This document shows positions 37,379 through 51,100 of a DNA stretch of 64,000 nucleotides, in pieces. Both the position numbers and the translations under genes were made by a program. Each line of letters opens with the position of its first letter. Within the stretch, counting starts at the first letter, position 1. Origin of the DNA: Pagrus major (Eukaryota; Chordata; Actinopteri; Spariformes; Sparidae); contig NC_133218.1 in assembly GCF_040436345.1 (NCBI RefSeq), forward strand, positions 4,147,484-4,211,483, read 5' to 3'. The notes under the pieces were generated by a model. That model saw nothing but the letters and a program-made list of their open reading frames with translations. It did not search any database and was not told the origin of the DNA.

Positions 37379-40300
37379 TCATACCATGAATTCATTACTA
37401 CCATACAACACCACCTGCTGTTGTAGGTCTGGAGGGTCCCTCCCGGGACCATCACCTTCTCTGGAGTGCCTCAAGGTTGAAGGCTTGGCCCCCTTAAGTT
37501 TCTGTTTGCCCCTCTCTGGATTGAAGGTGCCTCGGCTTGTAAACTGGGGCCTCTCGTCATACGCGCCTTCGACATCTCCTGTCGGGCTACTGTCGATGCT
37601 GTCGGATCGGGAGGCTTGAGATGCATTTAGAGACTGAGCCTGGGATGAACCTGAGCCTGTGGACTTGGCGTGGAAACGAAAGCGACGGGTGTTGGTAGAC
37701 GAAGAAGAGGACGACGGGTGGAAGTGTGATGAGGAGGAGTACGAGGAAACACTGGAGACAGAGTCCACTGAGTCCAGGGACTCAGGCTGCCGACGGAGAG
37801 CATGGCGTCGGGGGCTTTTCACGTCAGATCTCCGAGGCCAGGGGGACGTCAACACTGGACCTCTCTCTGAGGATGAGAAGGGAAGAGAAGCCAAAATATG
37901 TCAAGTTTTTTCCTCTTTTCTACTTCAATATACATAAAAAATGTGCATAAAAAGTTGGGTTATGATTTCCTGCATACCAGAGAAGTCCGAAATGGTTCCC
38001 TCAGAGTCAACATTGAGGTTTTCAGAGCTGTCAGCGGTACCGATAGAGGCCTCTGACTCCAGGGTCTCATCATCTGATGCTCGTGGCTCCAGAGTCAGCA
38101 TCTCAAAAGTCAACTCCTCTCTGAAGAGACAAACCCATGACATTAGCGCACAAGATGAAACACAGCTAACAGTAATAAAACATGCAAATTAGTGATGTTT
38201 CTGCAAATTCAGTTATTTACAAATACATATTTTAAATGCAGTGACGGTGTTTACTTCTCTTTCTGCAGGCTCTCGATCTGCTCCGTCAGCACCCTCTCTT
38301 CCTGCTGCATGGCCGCCTGCTGATGCTCGGAGATTTCGGTGAACGAGTCAGCTCTCTCTTCATCGCCGCTCTCTTCAATCACAGCATCAGCCACAGATGG
38401 CAGCCGCGGACTAACTGGAGGCGAAGGCGTGTGGTAGCTGAGTCGCTGTACGTGACCTTTTCCCTAAGAGACAAATAAAAGGCAGATGTCTTCTCACTAA
38501 TGTGAATATTACATTAGTGCTCCATGAGAACGCAGTTGACCAGCACAAAATGATTATGCTATCATATTCAGCGAAAATCTCCACTTTTACCAAGCAGCTA
38601 CTCAGTCATACATGCAGTGACAGAACCACATGAAAGTTGAAAAACAATACAGCAGCACCAAGAATGATCAAACCCAAAGACAGACACAACACAGTGATGC
38701 TCAAACTTTACCTTTTTAGCTGCATTTGGCTGCTTGGGGTAAAAGTGAGAAGCAAAAGGAAGAAAAATCAGTAATGCAAGGTTCATGAAGGTCAGTTTAG
38801 TTAGTGTCTAGCTTCTTCTAGCTGAGTGGCTGATGCTATAGTTTCAGTCGTAATCCTTTCTCAGTTCTGAAGTAGAGCTGATAGTAATGATATCACTGTT
38901 TGAGGCAAAGTTGTTTTTTGAGTACAATGAAACCTTCCTCCAAGGTTTAATACGTCGTTACTGTACTTTTTTCAGATATCTGTACTTTACTTGAGTATTT
39001 ATTTTTCTGACAACTTTTTACTTTACTCCCTACATTTGAACACAAATATCTGTACTTTCTGCTTCTTACATTTTCTAAACAGGCTTGTTTCTTTAGTTTT
39101 AATGCATTCGAGGGGAATTATCGTTTATTCATTTTGCGTCATTGCAGGCCGCCTTCCCTACATCACAAGACCGATTTCAGCCTATCAGTGCAAATCAATC
39201 ATGGCAGATGAAATGACGTAAAAGATGTAACAAGTCAGAGACTGGAATGAGGAGGAAAGGCGTGTTGGTGTCTCGTATCTGCAGAGACACTGCAGCCCTC
39301 TGCCTGGATTTTCTTATTTTCTCACTTCGTTGCTGCTCGAGATGTTTTACCAACCCAAAATGTGGCTATTTGACGTCCTGGGAATGAGACTCAACAATCA
39401 ACTATCTTTGTGGTACGTTTATGAACAGCTCGGACAAATCCAACTGATACCACCTGAAGTTTGAGTCTTTGAATTATATAAATATGACGTGAGGTTCAGT
39501 TAGCTTTGCACAGAAATAGGCAGCATGAATGTCATTCAGAGGGAAACTTTACTTATAGTATCTGTATTTCTACTTGAGTAAAGACTATGCGTATTTGCAA
39601 CTTGGGCACTTTAGGTTTATACTTCAAAACTGTCCACTATTGCCCTGCAACTGTTTTAACCAACTACCGCTCGTTCTTTTGTAAATTTGTATTTCTGTTT
39701 TAACAGGTCTGTTTCTGTCTGAAGTCTTTGTTCATGCACTGAGGGTAGCTCTCAACTGAATCCTCGTGTTTGAAATAAAGGTTTGAATTGAATGATCTCT
39801 GACTATAAATGATCCAAAGAAAGTAATGACAAAAATAAAATCACATTTTCCAATTTCTTATTTTGGATGTTTTTGAGAGTGAGACACTGATGTAAGTTCT
39901 TCAGGCAGTATTTGATTATAAACATCCAGAACTATAAACATTTCTATAGATTTTAGCAGAGGTGGCAAAAGTACACACATTCTTTACTCAAGTAGAAGGA
40001 CAGATATTTGTGTAAAAAAGTGAAAGTAGAGGTACTGATTCAACTTCTTAACTCAAGTAAAGTACAGGCTCTGAAATGTGCTATCTTTTCTGTGCAATTC
40101 TGTGCAAAGCTAACTGGACCTCATATCATATTACTATAATTCAAAGACTGTTAAACTTAAAGGTAGAATCAGTAGGATTTGTCCCAGCTGTTCCTAAACG
40201 CACCACAAAGATAGTTGATTGTTGAGCCTCATTCTCAGGATGTCAAATAGCCACATTTTGGGTCGGTAACGCGTTATAAAACAACACTAAAGCAAAGCGT

Positions 40301-40779
40301 CTGTTTTGAAAATGTAAAAGTACAGATGTGTTTGTGTTTAAATGTAGGGAGTAAAAGTACAAAGTTGTCAGAAAAATCTATTTAAGTACAGTAACTAAGT
40401 ATTTGTACTACCCTTACGGATTTTAGTCATAGAAAATGCTGATCCTTGTATGTGCCATACTCCATATAGCATAATGTATATCTAATTAAAAGCAGTTGCA
40501 TGCTTGCATTATGTCCCTACTTTCACCCACGAGAGACAGAAACAGAACACAAACATAAAATAAAAATAAAACAGAAGCAGAGACTAAGTGAGGTGATGAC
40601 TCATGCTTTAGGGGATGGAGACGACGGATGTTAATATTTAAAGAGATGAGACGATGCAGTGATCAGCACCACAACAACATCACCACTGGATGACGGTTTG
40701 AGGATGCAATCCATGGTGTATGTATACATACCATAGTGCGCGCTATGCTCATAAATCTAACAGCTATTAGTACGGGTTT
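37379..40779 (-). CDS. myo9a: myo9a exons: C-terminal tail
   Basis: Four exons (40732-40779, 38255-38463, 37978-38120, 37379-37866). [16 protein letters not shown] is followed by a coiled-coil-like stretch ([20 protein letters not shown]), the acidic conserved block [20 protein letters not shown] and a Ser-rich end with [10 protein letters not shown] and [16 protein letters not shown], finishing NEFMV. A candidate 21-nt microexon lies in the intron between the first two. Confidence 0.93.
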
Positions 40780-43700
40780 CTGGGTAAAGGAAAGGACAGG
40801 TTAGGGAGGAGAAACACAGCTTAGAAAGGAAATAATCAGGGACGGCGTGGCAGAAGGAGTTGTTTAAGGATGGCTCGGTCAGGTAGATTTAGCAATGAGT
40901 CACTGTAAATATACATGATTCATCTGAAAGCAGTGGGATTAGTCATGTTAGCCACATTACTTGAACTTACCATTGACCGTCGAATGAGGGTCAGTCTGCA
41001 CTTGGCTTTATTCTCTGCAAACTCCAGGCTGCTGATGTCCTTTAGTCGAACTTTGTACTTATTCATCTGTTCACAAATGATAACTTCTACACACCTGTGG
41101 AGGGACAACAAGAAACAAAGCCACTTCAGAAGGACTGGAAATGCCTAAAGCGGCTCCATGTAACAATTTTTTAGAAATGTACATGTATTAATCACTATAT
41201 TTTATTGGCCATATGTGAGCGGATTGAAACGTGACTTGAAAAATGAGACCTTCCCCGGCTCTCTGCCTATGCAAGCCTATGGATGATTTGTTTAAGTTGT
41301 TTAATGCTGCTGGACTGTGGATTTTTTTTGAAGGACTTGGGTCGGACTTTCTGCAACAGTCCAAAAGATGTGATTTTATACATGTTCGAGTGCCTCAGGT
41401 CAGCTCCACTCCACTAACAGAGAGCAACAGTAGCTAACATCGGTTTAGAAATGTCTGCTAACATAAACTTACGACCAGCGTCCAGCACAACACAGAAGTT
41501 TCACAGAGCCCCTTTAATGTTACAGTGAAAACTATGAGTTCATGTTAATCATAAAAACCTTTTCTACACAGATTTATTTGTACAGATAAGTATGAGCTTC
41601 ATATTTTCCATCAGGCCAGTTGTTTTCTGTCAGCCCCCTCTGGAAACAGAAAACAAATTCATGCCCTAATCCCATTAATTTTATCATCTATTAATGGGGA
41701 AATCTGCAGCAAAACAACAAATTAAACATTATTTATTTAAAGTCACATATCAAAATTATTCTCGAAGAAACAGAAGTATAGTTACAACATCAAAATCTTT
41801 AAAATGGCACCTATTCCTTCATCCTCATTAAAAACATCAGACTATATGAATACATTTAAGTTCAGCTGGACACAAGATGCCTCCTACTTCACTGTAAAGT
41901 CCATTCTCAGCATTTGTGAACTGCAGGCATGGATTGGCTTCTAAAGTATTTATATGTCACAAATCATTGAAATCAGATTTTCAATGATCACGGAGAAAAT
42001 TTAGACCTCAGTAATGAATGTAGAAACAGCCTTCTAGTGTCAAACTCTGCAGGTAAATCATTCTACACAGTGAAGCTCAAACATTCAACTGAAGGAAGGA
42101 GAAGAAAAACACGTTTCTGACTAGAAGGGGACTTGAATAATTTCATCATGGAGTAAGTTATATTCAGAGTTTTTCGACAAAACCACACAAACAAAAACAA
42201 AAACTTGACTTTGGTTTTGATTGATGTCTTTGGTTGTTGAGGATCACATTTTTTACATTTGTGTTTTCTTCCCCCTTTGTAACATCTGTACTGTCTGGAT
42301 CAATTTTGCTAAACTGGATTGGAATAGCCTTGAACAAAGTTGTCTAAATTGTTCTCCACATGAAACAGATTAGTTTCAACTCAACTCCAACTTTTTACTC
42401 CTGGTCATGTGTGCCCCCCACTGAAATGCCTCTAAAGGGAAGGCCACAATACACTTTGTAAATCACTGACTTATGCAAGGGCACAAAATTTATTTGATAG
42501 ATTGATAGATATGCCGTATATTCTTACGCTGTCGTCTTGCCGATGTCCTGGACACTCTGCAGTGGATCGATGGTGTCAGGACAACGCAGGATACAGGGAG
42601 CAAAAACTATGGCCAAGGCATTCGCGGACATACGGTTAGTCTCCTCTTGTAAGGCGATCCTGAAAGCATAAATTCAGTATTAGAAAAATGTATAGAGTGG
42701 TTCCATGTATTAATCTTACTCTAAGATTACCATTACCATAATTTTTTATTACCTGACAAGATGAAATATGAGGCGTTCCAGGGTGTTTAGGTGAGTTCTG
42801 CTTAGCTGGTCAATAACTGAGTATACCCCTCTGATCATTTCCTTTTTATCCTGCAAACCTGGGGAGGCATTTCCACAAAACAGATCACCATTTACTGTTT
42901 ACTTCACAGTCATAAATTATAGAGGATTGGATCTCCAATGTGAAATCCACTTGAAAACACAATGTAGTTGGATATCTGAATTGAACACTTACCCATGGCA
43001 CGTATAAACTCCTCATACAGCTCAAACGTCATCAGAGGATTCGGCAGATCTCTCAGCCACTGCTTGAAAACACTAGCAATAACATGGATGTTGTAGTCGT
43101 CCAGATTCATGCTGTCAACATCTGTACGGTGACGAGGAGAATGCAAACACTTAGTAATCGCAAAGTCAGCTAGCATCATTCACCTGTTAGCTAAAATGTA
43201 CATCAAAAGTCACCTGTGTCGAGTCCCTGCTTGAGTTCCTTAATTTTGTTGGTGGAGCCAGACTTTCTGTATATTCCTTCAGTGTAGAGGCCGTGCATCT
43301 CAATGTAGTTGATAAGCTTCTCCACTACCAGAGGCACCGTCCTCTCGTCGTTAGTCAGACGAGAAACTTCCACTCCGAACTGTCTGGAGGAAAGCTCTGG
43401 GTCAAACTGTCCAAAGACACAAACATAATGTACTCTGTTAAAGCTGAATAGGGGCCAGCATATCACCTGAGCAACCCCTAACTGCTGCTCACTATACTCT
43501 TTGCTATTCTATTTAAAGTTTTCTTATTTTTAACTTGTTTTAATGTTTTGTTTCTTGATGTCTCCCTTCTTGTTTTTAATGTAATTTTATGCCCTTGTAA
43601 AGCACTTTGAGTTGCCTTGTGTCTGAATTGTGCTACACAAGGAGGCCTGTCCTTGCTGTAGCTGCCTATGGCTTTAGCTATTAGCTGCTGTATAAGCTGT

Positions 43701-45066
43701 CAGCTCAGTAAGTCGTGCAGCTACTGGCCCTAAACTGACTCTAGTGACTGACTCTTAGCAATTAGGGGGGTGTTGGTGTTAGCAAACATGGGCAACGGAA
43801 CCGAGCTTAGGAGCCTCTGGACAGACGGCTGGATCGAGACCAAATACAACAGGAGGTCAGTTTGACGACACTGGGACACAGGGCAAGACATGGAAAGGTG
43901 TGAAGTGGAAGAGGAGTAAGAAAGAACTGGTCATCACCGGTGTGGAAAAGCGGCACCTAGAGCGGTGATTAAGGATTTATTTTGACCAAATCAGAGGCGA
44001 TTGTGGAAAGACAAACGGAGATGGTTTGGTTTGATGAAGTGTGTTATTCTACGATGAGTCAATGAGGCAACTGAGCTCGTCTTAGTTCAGGAAAAAAAAG
44101 AGAAACTTGAATTCAGAAGGTGTACGGTTGTATTTTTCTGTTTAAGAAAGAAAATAGATGTAAGAGTATTTTGTTTGACATTTTTTGAGTATTTTCGTAA
44201 AGCTGCTGTGAGCGTTGTCATCGTTTTAGCTAACTTCCTGTCTGGTTTGCAGTAAGCAGTCCCCTCCCTCCTGTCTACGTCACCACAGTTGCACAACGCT
44301 GGCGTATATCTCCCAGCTGAAACTAAGGGGGGCTACCAGACTAACTACTGGTTAGCATGGTAACTTCAGTATACATCACTACAACACACTGACATCTTCG
44401 ACATAAATCCAACACTCTTGTTTCTTCAAACACACAGAATTTTAAACGACTATAACTTACACATATCAACATCTTATATTGTGTATAGAAGATACACTCA
44501 CACAGAGACGCATGTAAACACCAATAAATGCCAATACTTTAAAATTCTTACAAAATTGGTAATATTTAAAAAAATGTGCTCTCCCTAGTCTTGTCTTTGA
44601 AGAGCTATATGACACTTTCGGTATATAAGGTGGCAGAACAAAACTGGCTACTGTACATAAACACACAGTAACACAATCAATGTCATGGGACATTATTGTG
44701 CGGCCGACTCACCTTCTTACTGCATTTGGTGGTCGTCTTCTGGCAGCACTTTCTGTGGCAGGCGTACCGGCACACTGGATAAACACAGCCAGAGAAACCA
44801 AACAGGTCATTTCCATTATCCACAGAAAGACAGTGCCTCCTCATTATTCAGCAAAAACTTCAGGACAAAACAAAAAACTGTTATAGTTTAAGAGACAAAA
44901 GCAGCATTGGCTGGCATGAAGAAAACATCCTGTGTGAATAAAGGACAAACTGTTTGGAGAGGTCTCTGGAGAGACGGCGCTGCAGAACCCATGAGTCCAG
45001 TTGAAAACAATCTGATTAAGGCTGAGGGAGGGTGGGGCTCGCTGAACACCAGACAGCTCAGCCACA

Positions 45067-45100
<34 letters not shown>

Positions 45101-48100
45101 TGTGAGTGTACGAGTTCATGTGAGTGTCTGTGTGAGGGTCAGGTGAGGTACATAAGTTAAGTGAACACTTATTGTAATTTCAACACCACATACAGTATAT
45201 TTTTGGGTTGCAACACACAATTATTTTCATTAGCAAGCTAATATATTGATTGTTTTATCATGTAACTGATTGATCAGTTGTTCAGAAAACAGTGAAAAAA
45301 GACCGTCAGGTTTAACTGTCAGAACTCTTGTATTGTCTGGTCACAGCTAAAAGATATTCAGTTCACAATGAGACAAAACAGAGAAAATCTGCATACCTTC
45401 ACAATTAAGAAAGTAAAACCAACAAATATTGAGATTTTTTTCTAAATGAATAACTAAACTGAATAATTTTAACTCATAAGTGAACCTTTCAGTGACTCAA
45501 TATGGTTTCGAAACATTTAAGTAGCGATTAAATGTCGAACAAATCTAATTTCAGACTTTTATTTTGAGGAAATAAGAAATATGACAGTGAGCATATTCAA
45601 TTTTAAATTCATAACAACGTTAATAATCAAAGTTTCATCGGCATGTTGTTTCAGTATCCGGATAGATGATATACTACACAGGTTGGTTTTGTCTGCAAGA
45701 TCACAAAATCTGTTGGGATTCTGAGAAAAAGTTGTGTAGTTTTGTACAAAATATATGATTCTTCACAATATATTGTTAATTCTGGTTTATTGTTTGTTTA
45801 CATGTCTCTAATAAAGTTTGGTATCCTGTGTTTATTCCTCGAAATCCTAAGCAGGGACAAGGACTGCAAATTAGCCACGGTTAGAAGTCCTATAGGCACC
45901 GCATCAGTAGTATTTTAATTAGATGTAACACTGCCCAACGTACTGTCCATGTCAAATAAACAGATAATAAATAAATATTATAGTTTCATTTATCAGTATT
46001 TAAAGCTACTACAGGGACCTTTCATTTTTTGTTGATTCTGGCAGCCTCTTTGGACAAAGGTGGTGAAATTAAGTAAAATTTTGTTTCAATGTCACATCTT
46101 ACCACCAGACTAAAGAGCAGCTTCTTTTCCTCCTCAGCACCATAAAAAGAAGAATGGAATCAGGAAAACCTATTTTAGTGAGGTTAAATTAATCAATCTT
46201 CTCACTGTACTTTCTTTTTTAAACTACAGGTGTTGACTTAATTTGACACCAACATCATTCAAATCGGAACATCTTTCTTTAAAGTGAGATATATGAAAAA
46301 GATTTAGTTTCATACAGTATTTTGTTAATAATTTACAATTCCATAATTACCAAATTAGACAGGCTAAAAATCTTCCTGTGTGTGAAACATCCAATGGTTA
46401 GTTTTCTATCATATATTTTGGAGTTATCATGTTAAAAGGGAAACGTGATGGATTATTTTGTGTCATTGACTACGTACAAAAAACTGCCCTGGAACAATAA
46501 TGATCACTCTTAGAAACTGCTGTTCACACTGCAAATATGGCAATTACTCCTGTTTCTCTGCATTTTATTTCAAGAATTCTACACTTGTTTTGAATGTGCA
46601 ACCTTTTGAACACCAATATGTAAACTGGGTGTGGTTTTCATAGAAGCTGTTACAGGTTTTTACCACACCCTCACTCATACTTTTATATTTAATTTATGTT
46701 TTTTGTCTTCATGTGTGGGACACAAACAAACAACACACTGTCTGTTGAAAAACAAACAAATAAAAACACAAAAAATACTACTTCCAACACCAACCACAAC
46801 CTTGAAATAAAAAAAAGATTCTCTGCAGAATCCCTGGTGTGATGTTTGCGTGCCCACTCACATTTGCACACACAGGCTCGGTCCATCATCCAGATGAGTG
46901 ACGAGCAGAATTCACAGTATGTGGGGATGCTGTACTGGGTCGACTTGAAGATGTGGCCGTTATGCTCCTCCACCTGCAGAGAGGAGCAGAGCAAAAGTTC
47001 ATATCGAGTTCACCTGCATGTTTACTTTCACATTTATATGCATGTATTACAGCCTCTGGTGTTTTATATCTTTTTTTTCCAAAGAGCAAATGGAGGTGAG
47101 GAGAACCGGCTGTTAGTAATGATGAGAATGAAGACAGACTTACAATATCTGTGTCTTTTTTCCTCCGTTTTTTGCGCTCAGGTTTAGGTACCTGCTGTAG
47201 GAAAAAAGACACAAAACAGAACAACAGATAAGTTTTTAGTATTTATTAGCTATGTCACTATGTATGTAAGAATCTTTAATAAATATTACATTTATTTATA
47301 AAGCACCTTTAAAACTAATTACAAAATGCTTCACAAGATACAGATACAGATAAATGAGGAACATGCGTACATATACAGCTTTATACATACAAATAAATTG
47401 CAACCCGTTGACAGGGAAAGCAAGTCGATACAAATGGATTTTGGGAAGTTATTAAAAATAGTTTACTGACTCAGCTGAACTTAACAGGAGGTAATAAGTG
47501 CCTTTACCTTGCTGAGTGTGCTGTCCAGAGGTTTGTATTCAGTCATGAACTCATCCAGGAAGACTTTGAAGGTGTTGACCCACACTGTGACAGGAGACTC
47601 TCTCCAGTCCCTCTGCTCCTGCCGCATGGTCTTCTCCAAGATGTGCTCAAAGAGAGCGTAGAGGTCTTTGTAGCGGATGCTCTTACCGTCATCCATCTGG
47701 AGAAGAAGACAATGGGATCATAGGAGGGGTACAATATTTATGTCTCTCCTTTAAAAACAATGCTCCAGTATAAAATATTTATTCTGATTATTGAAACTAC
47801 AACCTTATTTGGTATCGTGTAACAGGTGATTTGATTATGATTTTGCACTTCTAATACATTTCTTTGACCACTGATGTAACTGGTGATGTTTAGAGATGGT
47901 GGCTATAATATTAAAGGGTAACTCTGGTATTTCTCAACCTGGACCCTATTTTCCCACGGTTTTTGCGTCTAATTGACTTGTGAGGTTTTTTAAATTGGTC
48001 CAGTACTGTGTGAGACTGCTGCAGCCGACAGCTGTGAAACAGACTGCACACTGCCAAAATACGCCCACAAAAATTACTTCTTCATGCCACTGACAAACTC

Positions 48101-51100
48101 AGATCGTTATTCTAAGAGTCCGGCAACATTATTGAAACCATCCCTTCAGAGACTTGCCTTTTTGTTTAACTAGAAACGGCTGCTATCGCTCTCACCAGAG
48201 CCACCAGACTCCATTTGCAGAAACAGTAATTTCAGGTTTGTAAAACACACTTTCAACTCAACAGAAATAAACTAAAACTCACTGAAACTGTCTTCCTTCA
48301 TCTTTCCACTGATCAAACACCAACTCTTGTTAGGTCTACTTACCGCGAGCGCTGTGGAGTACGAGTTGAAGATGTTCAGACGGAATTCCTTCAAAGCCTT
48401 TTTAAACACGACGTCCACCATGGTGTCCTTCTTACTGTCCTCTGTGTCCAAGTCGCTGATCTAAAATAGGACACCACAATCATCTTAATATAAATATGGA
48501 CGAACTCTGAAAAGTTAACTGAGAACTCAACCCTCAATTTCAAAATGGCATTGTCTTCTTCTGTTGCTCTCCTTCTGTCTTACAAGCCACATAAGCAGCT
48601 CCACCCATGTGAATGAAGAGAATAAGACAGTGTGTGTTTGTCTGCACCTTCTTCATGAGGAAGTCGTTCATGCTCCTGTAGTCGTTGGTGCAGGTGAGGA
48701 TCTGCAGTGCGTCGTTCTGCCACTGAGCAGGTTCCAGAGCCACGCTGGTGATCTTAACACTGCGCCTTCGCTTCACCTTCGGAGATGGCTCCTTGTTCTC
48801 CTTCAAGTCTCTGAAGCCACGATCCAAAATCAGATCAGGACTGCAGGGTGGCGACATGTTTTCCTGACCTGCTGTGAAGGAAGAGAGTTCCAGTCAGCGA
48901 TACTTAAGTGGGAATTTTCAATTATATGAAAATCCTTGAAATGGAAGTATTTTGTATTTTGGTAACGCACCTTCTCCCAGTAAAGGCCCAGTGTCTCCAT
49001 AGTCTCCATCCAGGGAGTCTGACCCACAGATCATCTTTTCTCGGGATGTCTTCTTATCGCCGTACTTGTTCTTGCCCCAGAAACGCATCTTACGAACCCT
49101 TTTCAAACAAAACAAATTTTGAATGAAAAATGTGATCAAAATCAGTGAAAAAAACAGTTTTCACTCAGAAGTGATGAAACCATCCTTGACAATTTCTAGT
49201 TAGGCTAAGTGATAAAGAAAATATGTAAAACAAACCTTCCATCTTGCGAGTTCTTACGCAGCGAGTCAGCTTTGCCCAAATCTCCTGACGACATGGCTTT
49301 GTGAATCTTCTTCTGCTCATCAGGGCTCAAAGGCTGAAATTACATCAAGTTGGATTACAAGTTAAAGACAACACCAAAGAAAGCCCTCTCTGTTATGCAT
49401 TTCCATCAGATGGCCAGCAGATGGCAGCATCACATCACTTGAGCTGCACCAGCGGCAGAGAACATTTACCAGAAAAAAAACATCATACTACAGAGAATAA
49501 CACAACAAATTATAATTTTGAAATAATATTACATTATCTTAACCAAGGAAGAAAACAGTTTTTCTAAGGAAAATAATTGTTAATAGCCGGTAGTAGTTTG
49601 TGAAGTGATGAAAAACGGTCAAGAGTGACGTTCTCTGCCTTTTTCAAAGATGTCCCAAGTTTTGACTCGTGACTAGTACTAAGTGCTAAGAGAGAAAAAG
49701 TGACAAGTGACATGCAAATATTGTTAATTGACCAGGAAGAAAAAAACAGGGGAAAAAGTTGCTGTTACAGCTGTGAGAGAAAAAGAAGAAATTCTGTTAG
49801 AAAAGCATCTACGTTAAATGTTTTAAAGGAAAACACATTTCAAAAGTTGCCTAAAGTTACATTAACATTCAGTGTCAGACTGATTTCTGTTGGGGGAGTT
49901 AAACCAATAAATGATTGGATTTCTGGTTGTTTGACAGGCTTGAAATCCTGTGATGTAAATATTTATATACACAAAATCACTGTGTATAGTGTTAATATTT
50001 TATTACACAACATCTTAGCAGGTATTTCAAAATTTTATTTAAACACCTGCCTTGAAATACTTTTGAAATGTCTTTCACTTTCTAATAGACAGTTATTGCA
50101 CATTTTCAGGCACCAGAGGTTTGTTCAAGCTCAGTTTGAGTCAGAGTTGTGATGCAGATCTGTGCTCTCTCTGCTGAGGGGGTTAGAAAGAGAAGCCACG
50201 TTTTAAGAACGTAGAGAGGGCTACTGTCGCCGTGGATGGCGCCTGTTACCATGTCTGAGTCACTGAAACAGGACTCTCCTAAGCTCGCCTCCGTGGAGCT
50301 CTGTTTGGAGAGGGGTAGGGTGTAATGACGGGGGCTGAGGGGGCTGAGGGGGCTGTCGCCGTCATAGTCATCCTCGTCTGAATCGCCCCCAACTGAGAGG
50401 ACGGGGGCGCGGGTGAGGAAGTCGGAGCGGGTCCGTGCCATTCTGGCTTTCTTTTTTTGGCCCGCTCTGCCGACCTGGAGTTTACCAGAAGTGATAACAG
50501 CATGTTTAAAAGGTGACTTTAAGAACTTGTAGAAGAACTTCTGTGAATTGTGTTCATCATGTGAGTCAGATGTGTTGTTTTTAGTATAAGATTTGAAATC
50601 CTGCCAAGATTCATTAATACATTCACAACACAAAAAAGGCACTCCTGCAAACCTGCAAACACATGCTTTATGTCTATAGAGTGCTGCAGCCATGACATGT
50701 TCTTTAGGCTAATCTAGAAGTTAGCATTGCCCTGGTTCCCTCGACAAAAGTCGATTTTTAAAAATTTGGATTTTGTATTACAGTATTGCATTAAACAAGC
50801 TCTGTGGCAAACACAAGTTTATGACATTATCAACACAAATGAATACCACTTTGGTTTGATTTTTGAAGCAAAATTGCGATCAGCAGAAGTTAAAGCTAAC
50901 GTTACGTTATAAACAAACTTAGGCTATCACATGACTTTAACATTACCACCACTAAGCTTCTTACTACACTATACTATACATACTTTACTATAAATTGATC
51001 GATCCACAAATTGAAAGGTTAGAGTTAAAACAGTTCGAAGTAAAATCCGGACTAGTGAGTACACCGTTTTTAGCCATATATTTTAGTATAAGTTTGTCCT

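Noticed and set aside
49700-50152. 150-codon plus-strand frame
   Set aside because: Antisense in a myo9a intron with AT-driven composition; looks like chance.
50199-50249. Longer version of the myo9a exon 50250-50474
   Set aside because: The alternative donor TAC|GTTCTT keeps phase but is a weak site; ATG|GTAACA is preferred. It could be an alternative splice form.
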